Shown here piece by piece: positions 51,446-62,169 of a stretch of 64,000 bases of DNA. The position numbers were made by a program, and so were the translations under genes. Every line of letters begins with the position of its first letter. Position 1 is the stretch's first letter. Below the pieces are notes generated by a model. That model worked only from the letters and a program-made list of their open reading frames with translations, was not told the DNA's origin and did no database searches. The DNA is from Cellvibrio sp. PSBB023. Its GTDB lineage: Bacteria; Pseudomonadota; Gammaproteobacteria; Pseudomonadales; Cellvibrionaceae. The DNA is taken from positions 1,798,001-1,862,000 of the forward strand of contig NZ_CP019799.1 of the NCBI RefSeq assembly GCF_002007605.1, read 5' to 3'.

Positions 51446-52690
51446 CTATTGAACCAGGGATAAAACCTTTTCCACATCGATACCAAAAATCATTACCCCC
51501 AAGGGTTCAAGTTTCTGCTCGCTATACAAGGGCACGCTCAAATGCAACTGAAAGCGTTTGGTGGATTCATCGTAACTAATATTGCCAAAGCTAATAGTGT
51601 TTGCCGGTTTGCCATAGACATTGATGAACTTTTCTTCATCGCCCTGCCAATAGTCCGATGTCATGTCGCTGATCGCGACATTCAAACCGCGGTTATCGGT
51701 GACTATGACTTCCGTAATCATATCCTGTGACTGCTTTTTGATTTCACGCAGCTCGGCAGACATAGGCTGATCCACCAAACCGATTGAATAGCCATAGTCA
51801 TTTTCTGCAAAGGCGCGCATCCACTTTTTATCCCGCGCATTAATTTCTTGCTGACTTAAGCCATGTGTCTTTTTATTGGCGGCAATAAGCATAGGTTCCA
51901 GGTTGGGCAGGCGTTTCCAGCGCTCTATTTTACGCCCCAGCAATTCCTGAATCTGCAGTCGCTCATAATCGGTAACGGCAAAGCTCACAGTGGAGCAACG
52001 GGTAATTTGCTGGTTAAAGGCCAATAAGAAGCCTGGATTCTGATTGAGGAACTGCTCGTTAAAATAAACGCCCAAGGGGACATAACGAAAAAAGCGCGAT
52101 TGGAAGTGGTTGATATCCAGCTTCAGTTCTTTAGCGGCCTGCATAAAGTGTTCACGATCGGCCAGGATCACATCGATGCGCTTTGATTGCAGCAGCTTGA
52201 TTAACTGGGGCAAGTTGTTGCCAGTCATCTCTACCTTATACCCGGCCTCGGCAAGCCAGGTTTCCTGCTGGCTCCCCAAAATGGAACCCAGTTTGTAGCC
52301 CTCACGCCAGGATTCGGGGGCAATGGTATCGGTGCGCCAAAACCAGTACCAATTCTCCAGCACCAAGGGCGATGACAAGACCGCATAAGGGTCAATCTGA
52401 CGCATGGGAATCGCGGTAAAGAAACCATCGATGCGATTGCTTTTGACATCCTGATAGGCACGGCGCCAAGGCATGATCTGTACGGAGTAATCGCGCTGCA
52501 TTTGTTTGAAGATGCATTGCAGGTGTGGCAGTAAGGTCTGCTCGTAAGCCGTTGCGGGGTCAGCACTGTAAGCAGATGAAATATTGGTCGCAAGGTTAAC
52601 CGTGGTATTGGCGGGCTCAGCCTGATTGGCACTGCTGTGCGCCGTGCACAAGGTCGCGAAGATCAATACCCATAAAGACACACAGCGCAT
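51446..52690 (-). CDS. Periplasmic SBP-family-3 domain fused to Cache-like domain
   Basis: 414 residues with a signal peptide ('WVLIFATLCTAHSSANQ') and no TM anchor. Residues about 30-240 form a solute-binding family 3 domain ('IMPWRRAYQDVKSNRIDGFF', 'LIKLLQSKRIDVILADREHF'). About 265-414 match a Cache/PDC-type sensor ('LNVAISDMTSDYWQGDEEKF', 'GVMIFGIDVEKVLSLV'), normally found outside a membrane receptor. A free periplasmic fusion of both is unusual; it could present ligands to a receptor encoded elsewhere. No transporter genes adjacent. Domain calls are from readable motifs. Confidence 0.7.
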   Translation of the reverse strand: MRCVSLWVLIFATLCTAHSSANQAEPANTTVNLATNISSAYSADPATAYEQTLLPHLQCIFKQMQRDYSVQIMPWRRAYQDVKSNRIDGFFTAIPMRQIDPYAVLSSPLVLENWYWFWRTDTIAPESWREGYKLGSILGSQQETWLAEAGYKVEMTGNNLPQLIKLLQSKRIDVILADREHFMQAAKELKLDINHFQSRFFRYVPLGVYFNEQFLNQNPGFLLAFNQQITRCSTVSFAVTDYERLQIQELLGRKIERWKRLPNLEPMLIAANKKTHGLSQQEINARDKKWMRAFAENDYGYSIGLVDQPMSAELREIKKQSQDMITEVIVTDNRGLNVAISDMTSDYWQGDEEKFINVYGKPANTISFGNISYDESTKRFQLHLSVPLYSEQKLEPLGVMIFGIDVEKVLSLVQ

Positions 52691-52861
52691 ATCGGTGCTC
52701 CTTCCTGATTAACTCGTCAACTAACCCGCTTGAGTATAGGCCCGATACGCCTGTTTGCACGCCAGCGCAAATAGGTGCTGCGAGCAGCGGTCATTACGCT
52801 TGTCGCGCAGGCAGGTAAACAGGTTACAATGCGCCCAACATTTTGTATTAAGTTACCGATT

Positions 52862-53818
52862 ATGAAGAAAGAGTATATTTGGCCAGTTGTCGGGCTCGGC
52901 GCCGTTATCTTTTCTGTCTACTTGCTGTACCACCAGTTAAAAGGCATTTCTTACGATGATATTGTCAACAGCCTGCAAGCGATTCCGCTCAATGGCTGGC
53001 TGTTAGCCGCTCTGGCGACTGTAGGAGCCTATGTCGCTCTTGCCGGTTATGATCGCATCGCCTTGTTACACCTGCGCAAAAAGATCTCCTGGCGCTTCAT
53101 TACCATCGCTTCTTTTACTGCCTATGCCATAGGACACAACCTCGGCGCCTCGGTGTTTTCCGGTGGTGTTGTGCGTTATCGGGCTTATTCTTCACAAGGC
53201 TTAAGTGGCGCAGATGTCGGTATTTTGGTCGCTTTTTGCTCATTCACCTTTGCACTGGGCAGCATTTTATTAGGTGGCATTGTGCTGGTGATTCAGCCCT
53301 CCATGCTGAACCGTTTCAATGAAGACCTGCCAACATGGGTTGGACTGGGTGCCGGCATTGGCATGCTGACACTGGTCGCCTTGTATGTGCTGGGCAGTGT
53401 GCTTAAATTTCGCGCGTTGAAAATCCGCCACTTCACTCTGGAATATCCGGCAATACCCGTCGTATGGCGCCAGTTGTTGATAGGACCACTAGAGCTCTTG
53501 GCCGCCGCGGCCATCATTTATTTTGCCCTCCCCGCCGACAGTAACCCTGGGTACCTGTTAGTGCTGGGAATCTTCCTGGCCTCTTTTTCGGCGGCATTGA
53601 TTTCCCATGCGCCTGGAGGATTGGGTGTGTTGGAGGTTTTATTCCTGCTGGCCCTGCCCGATGTTAATCCAGCCGATGTGGTCGCGGCCCTGCTAGTATT
53701 CCGTTTGTTTTATCTACTGATTCCCTTTGCGGTTTCACTGGTTTTTGTTGTGTTGTTTGAGCATGACCAGTGGATCAATCGGTTCCGAAACCGCAGCAAA
53801 CACACGGATCAATCCTAA
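52862..53818 (+). CDS. YbhN/UPF0104-type membrane protein (LPG synthase TM domain)
   Basis: 318 residues, eight or so TM helices, of the family related to the flippase domain of MprF ('GHNLGASVFSGGVVRYRAYS', 'ALISHAPGGLGVLEVLFLLA'). Start at ATG 52862 chosen because the upstream extension is unlike a membrane N-terminus. It is a paralogue of the N-terminal part of the MprF gene 1.6 kb downstream, with cobQ between on the other strand. Likely handles a phospholipid or isoprenoid lipid in the inner membrane; function unproven. Confidence 0.82.
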   Translation: MKKEYIWPVVGLGAVIFSVYLLYHQLKGISYDDIVNSLQAIPLNGWLLAALATVGAYVALAGYDRIALLHLRKKISWRFITIASFTAYAIGHNLGASVFSGGVVRYRAYSSQGLSGADVGILVAFCSFTFALGSILLGGIVLVIQPSMLNRFNEDLPTWVGLGAGIGMLTLVALYVLGSVLKFRALKIRHFTLEYPAIPVVWRQLLIGPLELLAAAAIIYFALPADSNPGYLLVLGIFLASFSAALISHAPGGLGVLEVLFLLALPDVNPADVVAALLVFRLFYLLIPFAVSLVFVVLFEHDQWINRFRNRSKHTDQS

Positions 53819-53856
53819 CTACCGGTTTGTCACCAACCGATAGGCATTGAATGGAT

Positions 53857-55326
53857 TCAGGTTGGTGACCACTGGTCAAGGAAATCGGCTGCGAACACAG
53901 CCTCCACTTCCTTGGCCAATCGCTCAATAGATATTTCACGTTGCTGATTAATATCCACCACTTCTGCCTTGGTCACACCAGCCCAGAGCAAAAGTTGCTG
54001 CAATGTCTCGGGCCGGTCAAATAGGCCGTGCAGGTAGGTTCCTATAATAGCCTTGTCCTGGCTTATCGCCCCATCCGGCACCAGCCCATCGGCGTTCTGG
54101 AAATAACAGGCAGGTTGCAGCAGCGCATCGCCGCTACTTATCCCCGTGTGAATTTCATAACCGACAACCGGCGTGTTTTTATCCCATAAGAACCCGTGAC
54201 GCTGCAGCAATATTTTGTCGCGTTGTAATTGGGTATGCATGGAAAAATAGCCCAAACCGCTGGAACTCCCCGGCGCAGACTCTACACCCTCCGGGTCATG
54301 AATCTGCTCGCCCAACATTTGAAAACCACCGCAAATCCCCAACAGCTTGCCGCCATAGCGCAGGTGCGTCTGAATCGCACTTTCCCAACCTTGGGCCCGT
54401 ACAAAATCCAGATCGGCACGGGTATTTTTACTGCCAGGAATAATCAATAAATCGCAAGGAGGAACCTGCTGATTAGGGCCAACCCAGTGAAAATTAATCT
54501 GCGGATGCAGTCGCAGCGGATCAAAATCCGTGTGATTGGAAATACGCGGCAACGCCAGTACTGCAACATTTAACAACGCATCGGCGTTGGATGATGATGA
54601 GGTGGTTAAAGCGTCTTCCGCATCCAGATACAGGCCTTGCAAATAAGGGATCACGCCCAGCACCGGCTTACCGGTTTTTTGTTCAAGCCAGTCCAGGCCC
54701 GATTGCAATAAACTGATGTCACCACGAAAGCGATTAATCACAAAACCCACAACACGTTTACGTTCAGACTCACTCAGCAATTCCAGCGTCCCTACCAAAT
54801 GGGCAAACACACCACCGCGATCAATATCGGCAATTAAAATAACCGGGCAATCCACCGCCTCCGCAAAACCCATGTTGGCAATATCGCGCTCGCGCAAATT
54901 AATTTCAGCCGGACTGCCAGCGCCTTCCACCACAATCACATTGTACTGCTGTTGCAAGCGCGCAAAGGAATCCAGCACATAACCCATGGCTTCAGTTTTG
55001 TAATGGTGATAAACCGCAGCATCCATATCGGTAATTGCCCGACCTTGCACAATAATTTGTGCGCGGGTATCGCTGGTGGGTTTAATCAGGATCGGATTCA
55101 TGTCTGTATGGGGTTCAAGCCCGGCAGCTTGTGCCTGCAATGCCTGGGCACGCCCGATTTCACCGCCATCAACCGTCACCGCAGAATTCAATGCCATATT
55201 CTGGGGCTTAAACGGTGCCACTGATATACCGCGATTTTTCAAAATACGACAAAGCGCTGCCACCAGAGTGGATTTACCTGCATCAGATGTGGTGCCTTGT
55301 ACCATTAGTGTTTTGCCAAGTGGCAT
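53857..55326 (-). CDS. cobQ: Cobyric acid synthase (CobQ/CbiP)
   Basis: 489 residues. Amidates four side chains of adenosylcobyrinic diamide with glutamine and ATP. The N-terminal P-loop-type ATPase has '[21 protein letters not shown]', and the C-terminal class I glutamine amidotransferase has the nucleophile Cys in '[12 protein letters not shown]' and the distal His in '[10 protein letters not shown]'. ATG 55326 is chosen (AGG upstream; it starts immediately before the ATPase motif); the longer ORF adds an Arg/Phe-rich stretch unlike the family. Separated from the btuB-cobO pair by mprF-acvB. Confidence 0.93.
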   Translation of the reverse strand: MPLGKTLMVQGTTSDAGKSTLVAALCRILKNRGISVAPFKPQNMALNSAVTVDGGEIGRAQALQAQAAGLEPHTDMNPILIKPTSDTRAQIIVQGRAITDMDAAVYHHYKTEAMGYVLDSFARLQQQYNVIVVEGAGSPAEINLRERDIANMGFAEAVDCPVILIADIDRGGVFAHLVGTLELLSESERKRVVGFVINRFRGDISLLQSGLDWLEQKTGKPVLGVIPYLQGLYLDAEDALTTSSSSNADALLNVAVLALPRISNHTDFDPLRLHPQINFHWVGPNQQVPPCDLLIIPGSKNTRADLDFVRAQGWESAIQTHLRYGGKLLGICGGFQMLGEQIHDPEGVESAPGSSSGLGYFSMHTQLQRDKILLQRHGFLWDKNTPVVGYEIHTGISSGDALLQPACYFQNADGLVPDGAISQDKAIIGTYLHGLFDRPETLQQLLLWAGVTKAEVVDINQQREISIERLAKEVEAVFAADFLDQWSPT

Positions 55327-55471
55327 AGGTTCAGCCTGTAAAAAAAATGAAAAAAGACGTCTTATCCACTCGCGGAAAAAGAAACCGAATTGCACCCTCA
55401 GTGTCATTGGTGCATAGTTTGTGCGCGACGGGATATTCGCTGTCGCCTTCCAACACCTAGGTGGTTCAATC

Positions 55472-58054
55472 TTGAAACTCTCGCGCACGTTGATTAATGG
55501 AATTTCCTTATTAGCTGCGATGGCAGCCTTTTACATGGTGTGGCGGGAAATAACAACCTATCAGGTAACCTGGGCTACCGTTGGTGAAATTGTTGCAGAT
55601 TTTTCATCATCCAGCTTGCTGTTAGCTTTTGCCGCCACCATCATGGGTTATCTGGTACTCGCCACCTATGACCTGTTGGCCATTCATCACTTGCAATACA
55701 AAATTGCATGGCATAAAACACTCTTAGCCAGTTTCCTGGGATTCGCCATCAGTAATAATGCGGGCCATGCGATTATCACCGGTGGTGCCGTGCGTTTTCG
55801 ATTTTATTCAAGCTGGGGATTGGATACTGCCGCAATTGGAAAAATTATTATTTTCTCCAGTGCCACCTACTTATTAGGCGCCGCTACTTTATTGTGTGCC
55901 GCTTATTTTTTTGCTCCGCAAGAGGAGTTACATAACCCGCAACTCTTGGGCGGCCACCTATCCTGGCTCATTGGAAGTGTCGCACTCTTACTGGCGATTT
56001 ATTGGTTGCTGATCCTCAGCGGACGGCATCAACTGCGCTGGAAAAAAATTAATATTAGCCTACCGCCTGCGCCTATTTCCGCACTGCAAACCATTGCCGG
56101 CATTTGCGATTTGGTATTTGCAGGCTTGGTGCTCTATTGCTTGTTACAACCCGCAACACAAATGCACTTTATGTGGTTTTTTACCCTGTATATTCTTGCG
56201 CAACTAACAGGGCTTTTTAGTCAGGTCCCCGGCGGGATAGGTATTTTTGAAAGCGCTTTTTTATTCCTGGTGGGCGACAACTACAATCACCAAATTATTT
56301 TGATTGCATTGCTAACCTACAGACTGATGTATTTTCTACTACCACTGGTGATTGCGCTTCTTATTTTTCTATTTACGCAGCGAAAAACGTTCATGCACCA
56401 TTGGCAGACATTACCGGGAGTGATTCAACTACAAAACACCGTCAAAACACTCAGCATTTTTTTGCATAAACGTTTACCACTTTTGCTATCCCTGTTGACG
56501 CTGGGCGCTGGCAGTATTCTATTGTTTTCAGGCAGCACACCGGACTTACCTGAACGGCTACATACCCTTCGTCACATTATTAATCTCCCGCTTATTGAAG
56601 CATCACACTTACTGGGCAGCGTGATTGGCGTGTTCCTGTTGATACTCGCACGTGCCATTTTATTGCGGATCAATGCCGCCTACCCCTTAACATTGTTACT
56701 GCTCGCAGCCGGTATTGTGCTGTCGCTAACAAAGGGGTTGGATTATGAAGAAGCATTATTTTTAACTGTGCTGTTCCTGCTATTTATTCCATGCAAGCCT
56801 TACTTTTACCGCAAATCCAATTTGGGTGCACATTTGCTTACACCGGGTTGGATAGCATTAATCATCAGCATTATTATATTCAGTATTGTAATTGGCTTTA
56901 TGGCCTACAAAGAAGTGAATTACGCCCATGAGCTGTGGTGGCAATTTGAGCAGGACGCCAATGCATCGCGCTTTTTACGCGCAACATTACTCATCAGTAT
57001 TATCGCTTGCGGAACATTATTGCATTACCTTTTATCCCGCGGACAATATAAACCACAACTCCCCTCTCCCGAAGAAATTGCTGAAGCCTATGCAATTATC
57101 AACACACAAAAGAATACCGAACACTATATTAGCCTGAGTGCTGACAAGTATCTTTTCTGGAGTGAAAACCGCGATAGTTTTATTGCCTATATAACAACGC
57201 CCAAATACTGGATTGCACTCAATGATCCCTGCGGTAATAAATCCACCTTTAAAAGCCTGGCCAAGGCGTTTCGCTCTCGCGCTGATTTACACGGCGCAAA
57301 GCCGGTGTTCTACCGTATTACCACTGAACACCTACCACTCTACGTTGACCTCGGCCTCAACCTGGTAAAACTTGGCGAAGAGGCTCATGTGGATTTAAGC
57401 AACTTTACGCTAAAAGGAAATGCCTGGACCTCATTTCGCAACACCATCAATAAAATAAACAAAGAGGGCTTTACCTTCAGGATAATTCCCGCTGCAGCAT
57501 GTGCAGATCACCTCGCTGCGCTGCAACAGGTTTCTGACCAATGGCTTGCACACAAAAAAACCCGGGAAAAAGGCTTTTCGCTGGGATTCTTTGACAAACA
57601 CTACTTGTCGCTTTTTGATATTGCTGTGGTGGAAAAAAATGATGAAATTGTTGCTTTTGCCAATGTATTGCATGGCGACCTGCCCAACGAAGTATCCATC
57701 GATTTAATGCGCTATGGCGATAAAGCGCCAAAAGGCGCAATGGATTTCTTGTTAACCAACATTATCCTTTGGGCAAAAGAACATCACTATTACACCTTCA
57801 ATCTGGGCATGGCACCACTTGCCGGGTTGGATGATGATGAATTGGCACCGTTTTGGCAGCGCTTGGGTTCATCGGTATTTCGCTTGGGCAACGAATTTTA
57901 TGATTTTCAGGGATTACACCACTATAAAGAAAAATTTCGCCCGCAATGGAACCCGGTTTATCTTGCACTGCCACGAGGCGGACACTTGGCACCGGTTATT
58001 TTTACCATCACCAATGCCATTTCCGGAGGAGTTAAAGGGAGCTTTTCCAAATGA
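55472..58054 (+). CDS. mprF: Lysylphosphatidylglycerol synthase/flippase (MprF/LpiA-type)
   Basis: About 860 residues: N-terminal flippase-like region with roughly 14 TM helices ('[21 protein letters not shown]'-type motif, '[20 protein letters not shown]') and a C-terminal DUF2156 aminoacyl-transfer domain (about 560-850: '[20 protein letters not shown]', '[20 protein letters not shown]'). It transfers lysine from lysyl-tRNA to phosphatidylglycerol, lowering surface charge and raising resistance to cationic peptides and acid. I prefer the TTG at 55472 with AGGTGG 7 bases before it; no ATG lies near the first TM helix. The stop overlaps acvB by 4 bases. Confidence 0.9.
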   Translation: MKLSRTLINGISLLAAMAAFYMVWREITTYQVTWATVGEIVADFSSSSLLLAFAATIMGYLVLATYDLLAIHHLQYKIAWHKTLLASFLGFAISNNAGHAIITGGAVRFRFYSSWGLDTAAIGKIIIFSSATYLLGAATLLCAAYFFAPQEELHNPQLLGGHLSWLIGSVALLLAIYWLLILSGRHQLRWKKINISLPPAPISALQTIAGICDLVFAGLVLYCLLQPATQMHFMWFFTLYILAQLTGLFSQVPGGIGIFESAFLFLVGDNYNHQIILIALLTYRLMYFLLPLVIALLIFLFTQRKTFMHHWQTLPGVIQLQNTVKTLSIFLHKRLPLLLSLLTLGAGSILLFSGSTPDLPERLHTLRHIINLPLIEASHLLGSVIGVFLLILARAILLRINAAYPLTLLLLAAGIVLSLTKGLDYEEALFLTVLFLLFIPCKPYFYRKSNLGAHLLTPGWIALIISIIIFSIVIGFMAYKEVNYAHELWWQFEQDANASRFLRATLLISIIACGTLLHYLLSRGQYKPQLPSPEEIAEAYAIINTQKNTEHYISLSADKYLFWSENRDSFIAYITTPKYWIALNDPCGNKSTFKSLAKAFRSRADLHGAKPVFYRITTEHLPLYVDLGLNLVKLGEEAHVDLSNFTLKGNAWTSFRNTINKINKEGFTFRIIPAAACADHLAALQQVSDQWLAHKKTREKGFSLGFFDKHYLSLFDIAVVEKNDEIVAFANVLHGDLPNEVSIDLMRYGDKAPKGAMDFLLTNIILWAKEHHYYTFNLGMAPLAGLDDDELAPFWQRLGSSVFRLGNEFYDFQGLHHYKEKFRPQWNPVYLALPRGGHLAPVIFTITNAISGGVKGSFSK

Positions 58055-59385
58055 AACGGGTGCTGTCATTGTTTTTATGCGTGCTTAGCCTTAGCTGTGC
58101 GGCGCAGTATCAACCAGAAACCCTGGCATGGGGTGATTTTGGTAACACCATTGTTTATAACGGCGGCACAAAGGGCGTTGAGTTATTGTTAACTGACAAT
58201 CAACATCAACCCCAAGCCAAACTATTTGCCGAACAATTAAGCCAGCAGGGAAACCTGAGCGCTGTATTAAATATGGATAGTTATCTCACTGCTCTTGAGC
58301 GGCGACATGCCACCTGTTTTGATGCAGCAACACCACTGTCTGTCTATGCGCAAGATCTGCAACAACGCCATCGTTTCCCGCATTTTACCCAAGCCTTTAT
58401 CACTGGTTTTGGTACAGCAGGACACTATTTATATGCGATGCTAAGCCAAATACCCAAAGGCATGTTTCGCGGTGCTTACAGCATCAACCTTGAAACACAA
58501 TTCACCCTGCCTATTCCATTTTGCAAACCACTCCTCAACATTGCATGGGATAGTAAAACCCATAACGCCACCATTTTAGCTACCACACCGTTACAGACCC
58601 CATGGAAATTATTCAACACGACAATCTGGATTAACCAACTAATGCCACATTTTTCGCTTCTGGGCAATTGGCAACAAGATCGCCGTCAATTTGAGCAGGT
58701 ACTAGCAACCAAGCAAGCGACATCTGCAGACTCAGCAATATCACAACTTCCCTTGATTGAAATCCCCATGCACTTATCATCAACAACTCCCACTTCTAAT
58801 ACACTTGCCATTATTATTTCTGGTGATGGAGGTTGGGCTAATATCGATAAAGACATCGCCAATGCATTAGCTAGTAAAGGAATTGCGGTGGTTGGTTGGA
58901 ATTCGCTGGAATATTTTTGGGAGGAAAAAACACCCGACATTGCTGGAAAGGATTTACAAGGTGTTATTAACCATTACCTGAATGCCTGGAAAAAAACAAA
59001 GCTGATTATGATTGGTTTTTCTATGGGGGCAGACGTTATGCCCTTTATGGTGAACCGTTTAGATAAGGACACCCAGGCCAATATTCTGAGTGTGAATTTA
59101 CTAAATCCATCCACTAGCGTGGACTTTGTCTTTCACCTCAGCGGCTGGCTGCAAAATGACAAAGAGGCAAGCCATAAACTTTACCCGGAAGTAAAAGATT
59201 GGAAAGACTGGCCATCCAATTGCTTTTACAGTGAGACCAAAGAAAGCCTTTGCGAAAAAATTCAGGAAAATCTGGAACAAAAACCGGATAAACAACAACT
59301 CTTCTATTTACCCGGCGATCACCATTTTAATGGGAACTATCAACAACTTATCGAACTGATACTTAAAAACAGTACCGCACAGTGA
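58051..59385 (+). CDS. acvB: AcvB/VirJ-type periplasmic lysyl-phosphatidylglycerol hydrolase
   Basis: 444 residues with a signal peptide or lipobox-like N-terminus ('LFLCVLSLSCAAQ') and a two-part alpha/beta-hydrolase: 'ISGDGGWANIDKDIANAL' and the nucleophile Ser in 'MIGFSMGADVMPFMV', His near 'YLPGDHHFNGNY'. In rhizobia and Agrobacterium the lpiA-acvB operon pairs the synthase with this hydrolase, which removes lysine from LPG. Start overlaps mprF (ATGA), so the same coupling is seen here. Ends back-to-back with convergent cobO. Confidence 0.9.
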   Translation: MKRVLSLFLCVLSLSCAAQYQPETLAWGDFGNTIVYNGGTKGVELLLTDNQHQPQAKLFAEQLSQQGNLSAVLNMDSYLTALERRHATCFDAATPLSVYAQDLQQRHRFPHFTQAFITGFGTAGHYLYAMLSQIPKGMFRGAYSINLETQFTLPIPFCKPLLNIAWDSKTHNATILATTPLQTPWKLFNTTIWINQLMPHFSLLGNWQQDRRQFEQVLATKQATSADSAISQLPLIEIPMHLSSTTPTSNTLAIIISGDGGWANIDKDIANALASKGIAVVGWNSLEYFWEEKTPDIAGKDLQGVINHYLNAWKKTKLIMIGFSMGADVMPFMVNRLDKDTQANILSVNLLNPSTSVDFVFHLSGWLQNDKEASHKLYPEVKDWKDWPSNCFYSETKESLCEKIQENLEQKPDKQQLFYLPGDHHFNGNYQQLIELILKNSTAQ

Positions 59386-60024
59386 TTACCACTCAATTCC
59401 CTTTTGCGCTTTAACACCGGCATTAAATGCATGTTTAATTGCTTTTACCTCACTAAAGGTATCAGCGAGATCTTCCAGATATTTTTTAGCGCCGCGACCG
59501 GTGATAATCACATTTTGATTGCGCGGGCGGTTTTGGATAGCGGTAATAACCTTATCTTTATCCAGATATTTGTAATTGAGCATGTAGGTCAATTCATCCA
59601 GCAATACCAAGTGGATATCCGGGTCGCGAAAGACGTGTTCACACTCTTCCCATACTTTTTCAGCGGCAGCCTTATCTTGTTCAGCACTTTGGGTCTCCCA
59701 AGTGAAGCCTGTCCCCATCACAAAATACTCAAGTTGTGGGCTGGCACCACGAAAAACACTTTCCGTTAAAAAGTTTTTCTCACCGCATTCCCATGTGCCT
59801 TTAATAAATTGCACTATCGCGACTTTGTAACCGTGCCCGAGGCAGCGCAAGGCCGTTCCAAAACCGGACGAACTTTTCCCTTTACCATCACCGGTTAACA
59901 CAATCACTACACCGCGCTCTTCATCTGCACGCGCAATCGCCGCATCGACAATTTCTTTGCGCTGCTGCATGCGTTCTTGATGGCGCTTGGCTTTGTCGTT
60001 GCTATCGGTCTGGTTATCGGTCAT
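59386..60024 (-). CDS. cobO: Cob(I)yrinic acid a,c-diamide adenosyltransferase (CobO/BtuR)
   Basis: 212 residues. Adds the adenosyl group from ATP to reduced corrinoid. P-loop 'GDGKGKSSSGFGTALR', 'LGHGYKVAIVQFIKGTW', Walker-B-like 'HLVLLDELTYMLNY' and 'NVIITGRGAKKYL' are family hallmarks. Lies 61 bp after the btuB gene and is probably transcribed with it under the cobalamin riboswitch. The N-terminal 30 residues are charged and disordered as usual. Confidence 0.94.
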   Translation of the reverse strand: MTDNQTDSNDKAKRHQERMQQRKEIVDAAIARADEERGVVIVLTGDGKGKSSSGFGTALRCLGHGYKVAIVQFIKGTWECGEKNFLTESVFRGASPQLEYFVMGTGFTWETQSAEQDKAAAEKVWEECEHVFRDPDIHLVLLDELTYMLNYKYLDKDKVITAIQNRPRNQNVIITGRGAKKYLEDLADTFSEVKAIKHAFNAGVKAQKGIEW

Positions 60025-60085
60025 GGCAATTCTCTTTAATTAAACAAGGGTGGGTGTTGCTTTCGCTTCACCCACCTTACTGTAC

Positions 60086-62029
60086 TTAGAAGCGATAGGT
60101 AATACTGGCTTCGTAGTTACGTTCTGGTTGTGGGTATTGTCCCCAGGTCGAGTGATAACCTGCATACAATTCATTGGTAATATTATTGATACGGCCACTC
60201 ACTTCCAATTGACGATAAGTATAAACCGCCGCCAAATTGAATACGGTTAGAGGTGCAAGCATGCTACTGCTGTTGTTCTCATCACCTGATTTGTAACGTG
60301 AACCGGTATAAATACTTTCCAAAGAAAAGGTTAAGGGGGTAATTGGTGTGAATAATACCGTTACTGCCGCCGAATTTTCGGCAATAAATGGGACTTTCTT
60401 ACCTTTATAAGTACCATCAATGACTTCCGCGTCGGTATAGGTGTAATTAAAACGCAACGCCAGCTCATCACTCAAACGAGTGTCGGCATCCAGTGTAAGC
60501 CCCTGACGCTCTGAATCAGGCAAGTTAATATTAGCCCCGTTATAAAACTGATTGTTGGGAACAAATGGATCGTAAACGATCTCATCATTTAATGTCATAT
60601 GATAAAGCGCATAAGAAACCTGTGATTTCTCACCTTGCCATTGCGTACCAAGCTCAAAGGACTCGCCTGTTTGCGGCTTCAAAAAAATGACGTTTACAGG
60701 AACCAGATTATTATCATCCGGGTTTGCAAAACGGAAACTCTCGGCAAAGCGACCAAATACTCGCCACTCATTGCTGAGCTGGTAACTTAGACCAAATTCG
60801 CTTGCCGTCAGGTCGTCTTTTTGCTGCTCTGATTGCAATTGATTTTCATCATCCACTTCTGACTGGCGCACACCTATGGTTGCAGTCAATTTCGACAAAA
60901 CCGGATAAATCAACTGTGCATAATAACTACGCTGCTCTTGCGTAGAAGCAACAGGTGACCAAGCGTTATTGCTCTCATAATCACTTTCAATTTGGTCATA
61001 CCCCAGAGTCGCGACCATGGGACCATTTGCAAGTGCATATTCACCGACAATACGTGGCGTTAAACTTTTTACACGCATTGAATATTGGGTAGCATTAGGC
61101 GAATACATGTATTCACCTTCTTCATTACGATCAGAATATTCCGCCTGTACCGACCAATGGGCAGACACATTTACGCCACCACCAAACCGCCAGGTATCAG
61201 TATCCTGATTACTGTAATCGTTAGGACTATTCGTTTGACGGCGATCAACTGCTGCCTGGGCATCGCTAATAGAACCCGGGGTACGCAAATCATCTTTTAT
61301 TTGCTGGCCTTCAGCAAACACAAAACCGCGCTCATGATCGTAGCGCACATTCAGCAAGGCGCTTTCATAACCGGACTGGTTATTATCGCGATAGTTATCT
61401 GCATTGCGCTTTTGTCCTGACAGGCTATAGCTCACACCATTGGCAAAACCTTGACTCAGATTTACACCGTAATCTTCTAAATTATCGCTACCTGTGCGCG
61501 CAACAACTGAGCCAGTGGTTTCACCAGCCGCAGCGCGGCGTGTTATCACATTAATTACGCCACCTACGGCTTGATCGCCATAAAGCACACCCGCACTACC
61601 CTGCACAATCTCAATACGTTCAATATCGCGTACCGCAATAGCATTAATCGCAGGCGTCGCTTGGCTAGGGTTATTCAGCTTACGGCCGTCAACCAACACC
61701 AACACATTATTGGCTCCACTCAAACCACGCATGGAAATAGACACATTGCGCATGCCGCTGCCATCCATATCCGACAACTGTATGCCCGCCTGAGTGCGCA
61801 GAACCTCAGTTAATAATTTGGCACCACTTTGACGGATTTCTTCCCCGCCTATCACCTTAATCTGAGTGGCAACAGGTAAAGGGGCGGTTTCACTACGAGT
61901 AGCGCTCACATACACAGTTTCAAGCTTTTTTTCTGCTGCAACTGCAACAGGAGCAGTAATAGAAAGAATGGCAGCGCTCAGGCCACTGAGCAAAAACGCG
62001 GTAGACGGAACAGTTGATTGGCTAGACAT
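60086..62029 (-). CDS. btuB: TonB-dependent receptor, BtuB-like (cobalamin)
   Basis: 647 residues: signal peptide, TonB box ('LETVYVSATR'), plug ('MRNVSISMRGLSGANNVLVLVDGRKL', 'GSAGVLYGDQAVGGVINVITR') and a 22-strand barrel ending in the C-terminal Phe ('ASITYRF'). The ATG at 62029 is chosen because GAGGAAATC precedes it; the longer ORF start at 62203 lies in the riboswitch. The riboswitch upstream and cobO downstream identify the ligand as a corrinoid with fair confidence. Imports B12 through the outer membrane with TonB energy. Confidence 0.9.
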   Translation of the reverse strand: MSSQSTVPSTAFLLSGLSAAILSITAPVAVAAEKKLETVYVSATRSETAPLPVATQIKVIGGEEIRQSGAKLLTEVLRTQAGIQLSDMDGSGMRNVSISMRGLSGANNVLVLVDGRKLNNPSQATPAINAIAVRDIERIEIVQGSAGVLYGDQAVGGVINVITRRAAAGETTGSVVARTGSDNLEDYGVNLSQGFANGVSYSLSGQKRNADNYRDNNQSGYESALLNVRYDHERGFVFAEGQQIKDDLRTPGSISDAQAAVDRRQTNSPNDYSNQDTDTWRFGGGVNVSAHWSVQAEYSDRNEEGEYMYSPNATQYSMRVKSLTPRIVGEYALANGPMVATLGYDQIESDYESNNAWSPVASTQEQRSYYAQLIYPVLSKLTATIGVRQSEVDDENQLQSEQQKDDLTASEFGLSYQLSNEWRVFGRFAESFRFANPDDNNLVPVNVIFLKPQTGESFELGTQWQGEKSQVSYALYHMTLNDEIVYDPFVPNNQFYNGANINLPDSERQGLTLDADTRLSDELALRFNYTYTDAEVIDGTYKGKKVPFIAENSAAVTVLFTPITPLTFSLESIYTGSRYKSGDENNSSSMLAPLTVFNLAAVYTYRQLEVSGRINNITNELYAGYHSTWGQYPQPERNYEASITYRF

Positions 62030-62169
62030 GATTTCCTCAATCCAATGGGGATGAGGGAGGGAAAGCGGAAAATAGAGGCATGGGCTACAGACACAAGCCC
62101 AAAACACACACAGATTTCCACCGATGTTGCCCTCCGCGACATCGTGAACAAAAGGAGCTAGTGCTCCGG
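62030..62169 (-). promoter_or_regulatory. Expression platform of the cobalamin riboswitch
   Basis: Between aptamer and btuB start. Contains hairpins GGAGC/GCTCC (62154-62167) and CGATGT/ACATCG (62122-62144) that could switch with the aptamer. No obvious T-run terminator, so translational control at GAGGAAAT is plausible. Confidence 0.45.

Noticed and set aside
55327..55488. N-terminal extension of cobQ
   Set aside because: The added 54 residues are Arg/Phe-rich and unlike the family, whose N-terminus starts just before the ATPase motif. The extension overlaps the divergent mprF promoter region.
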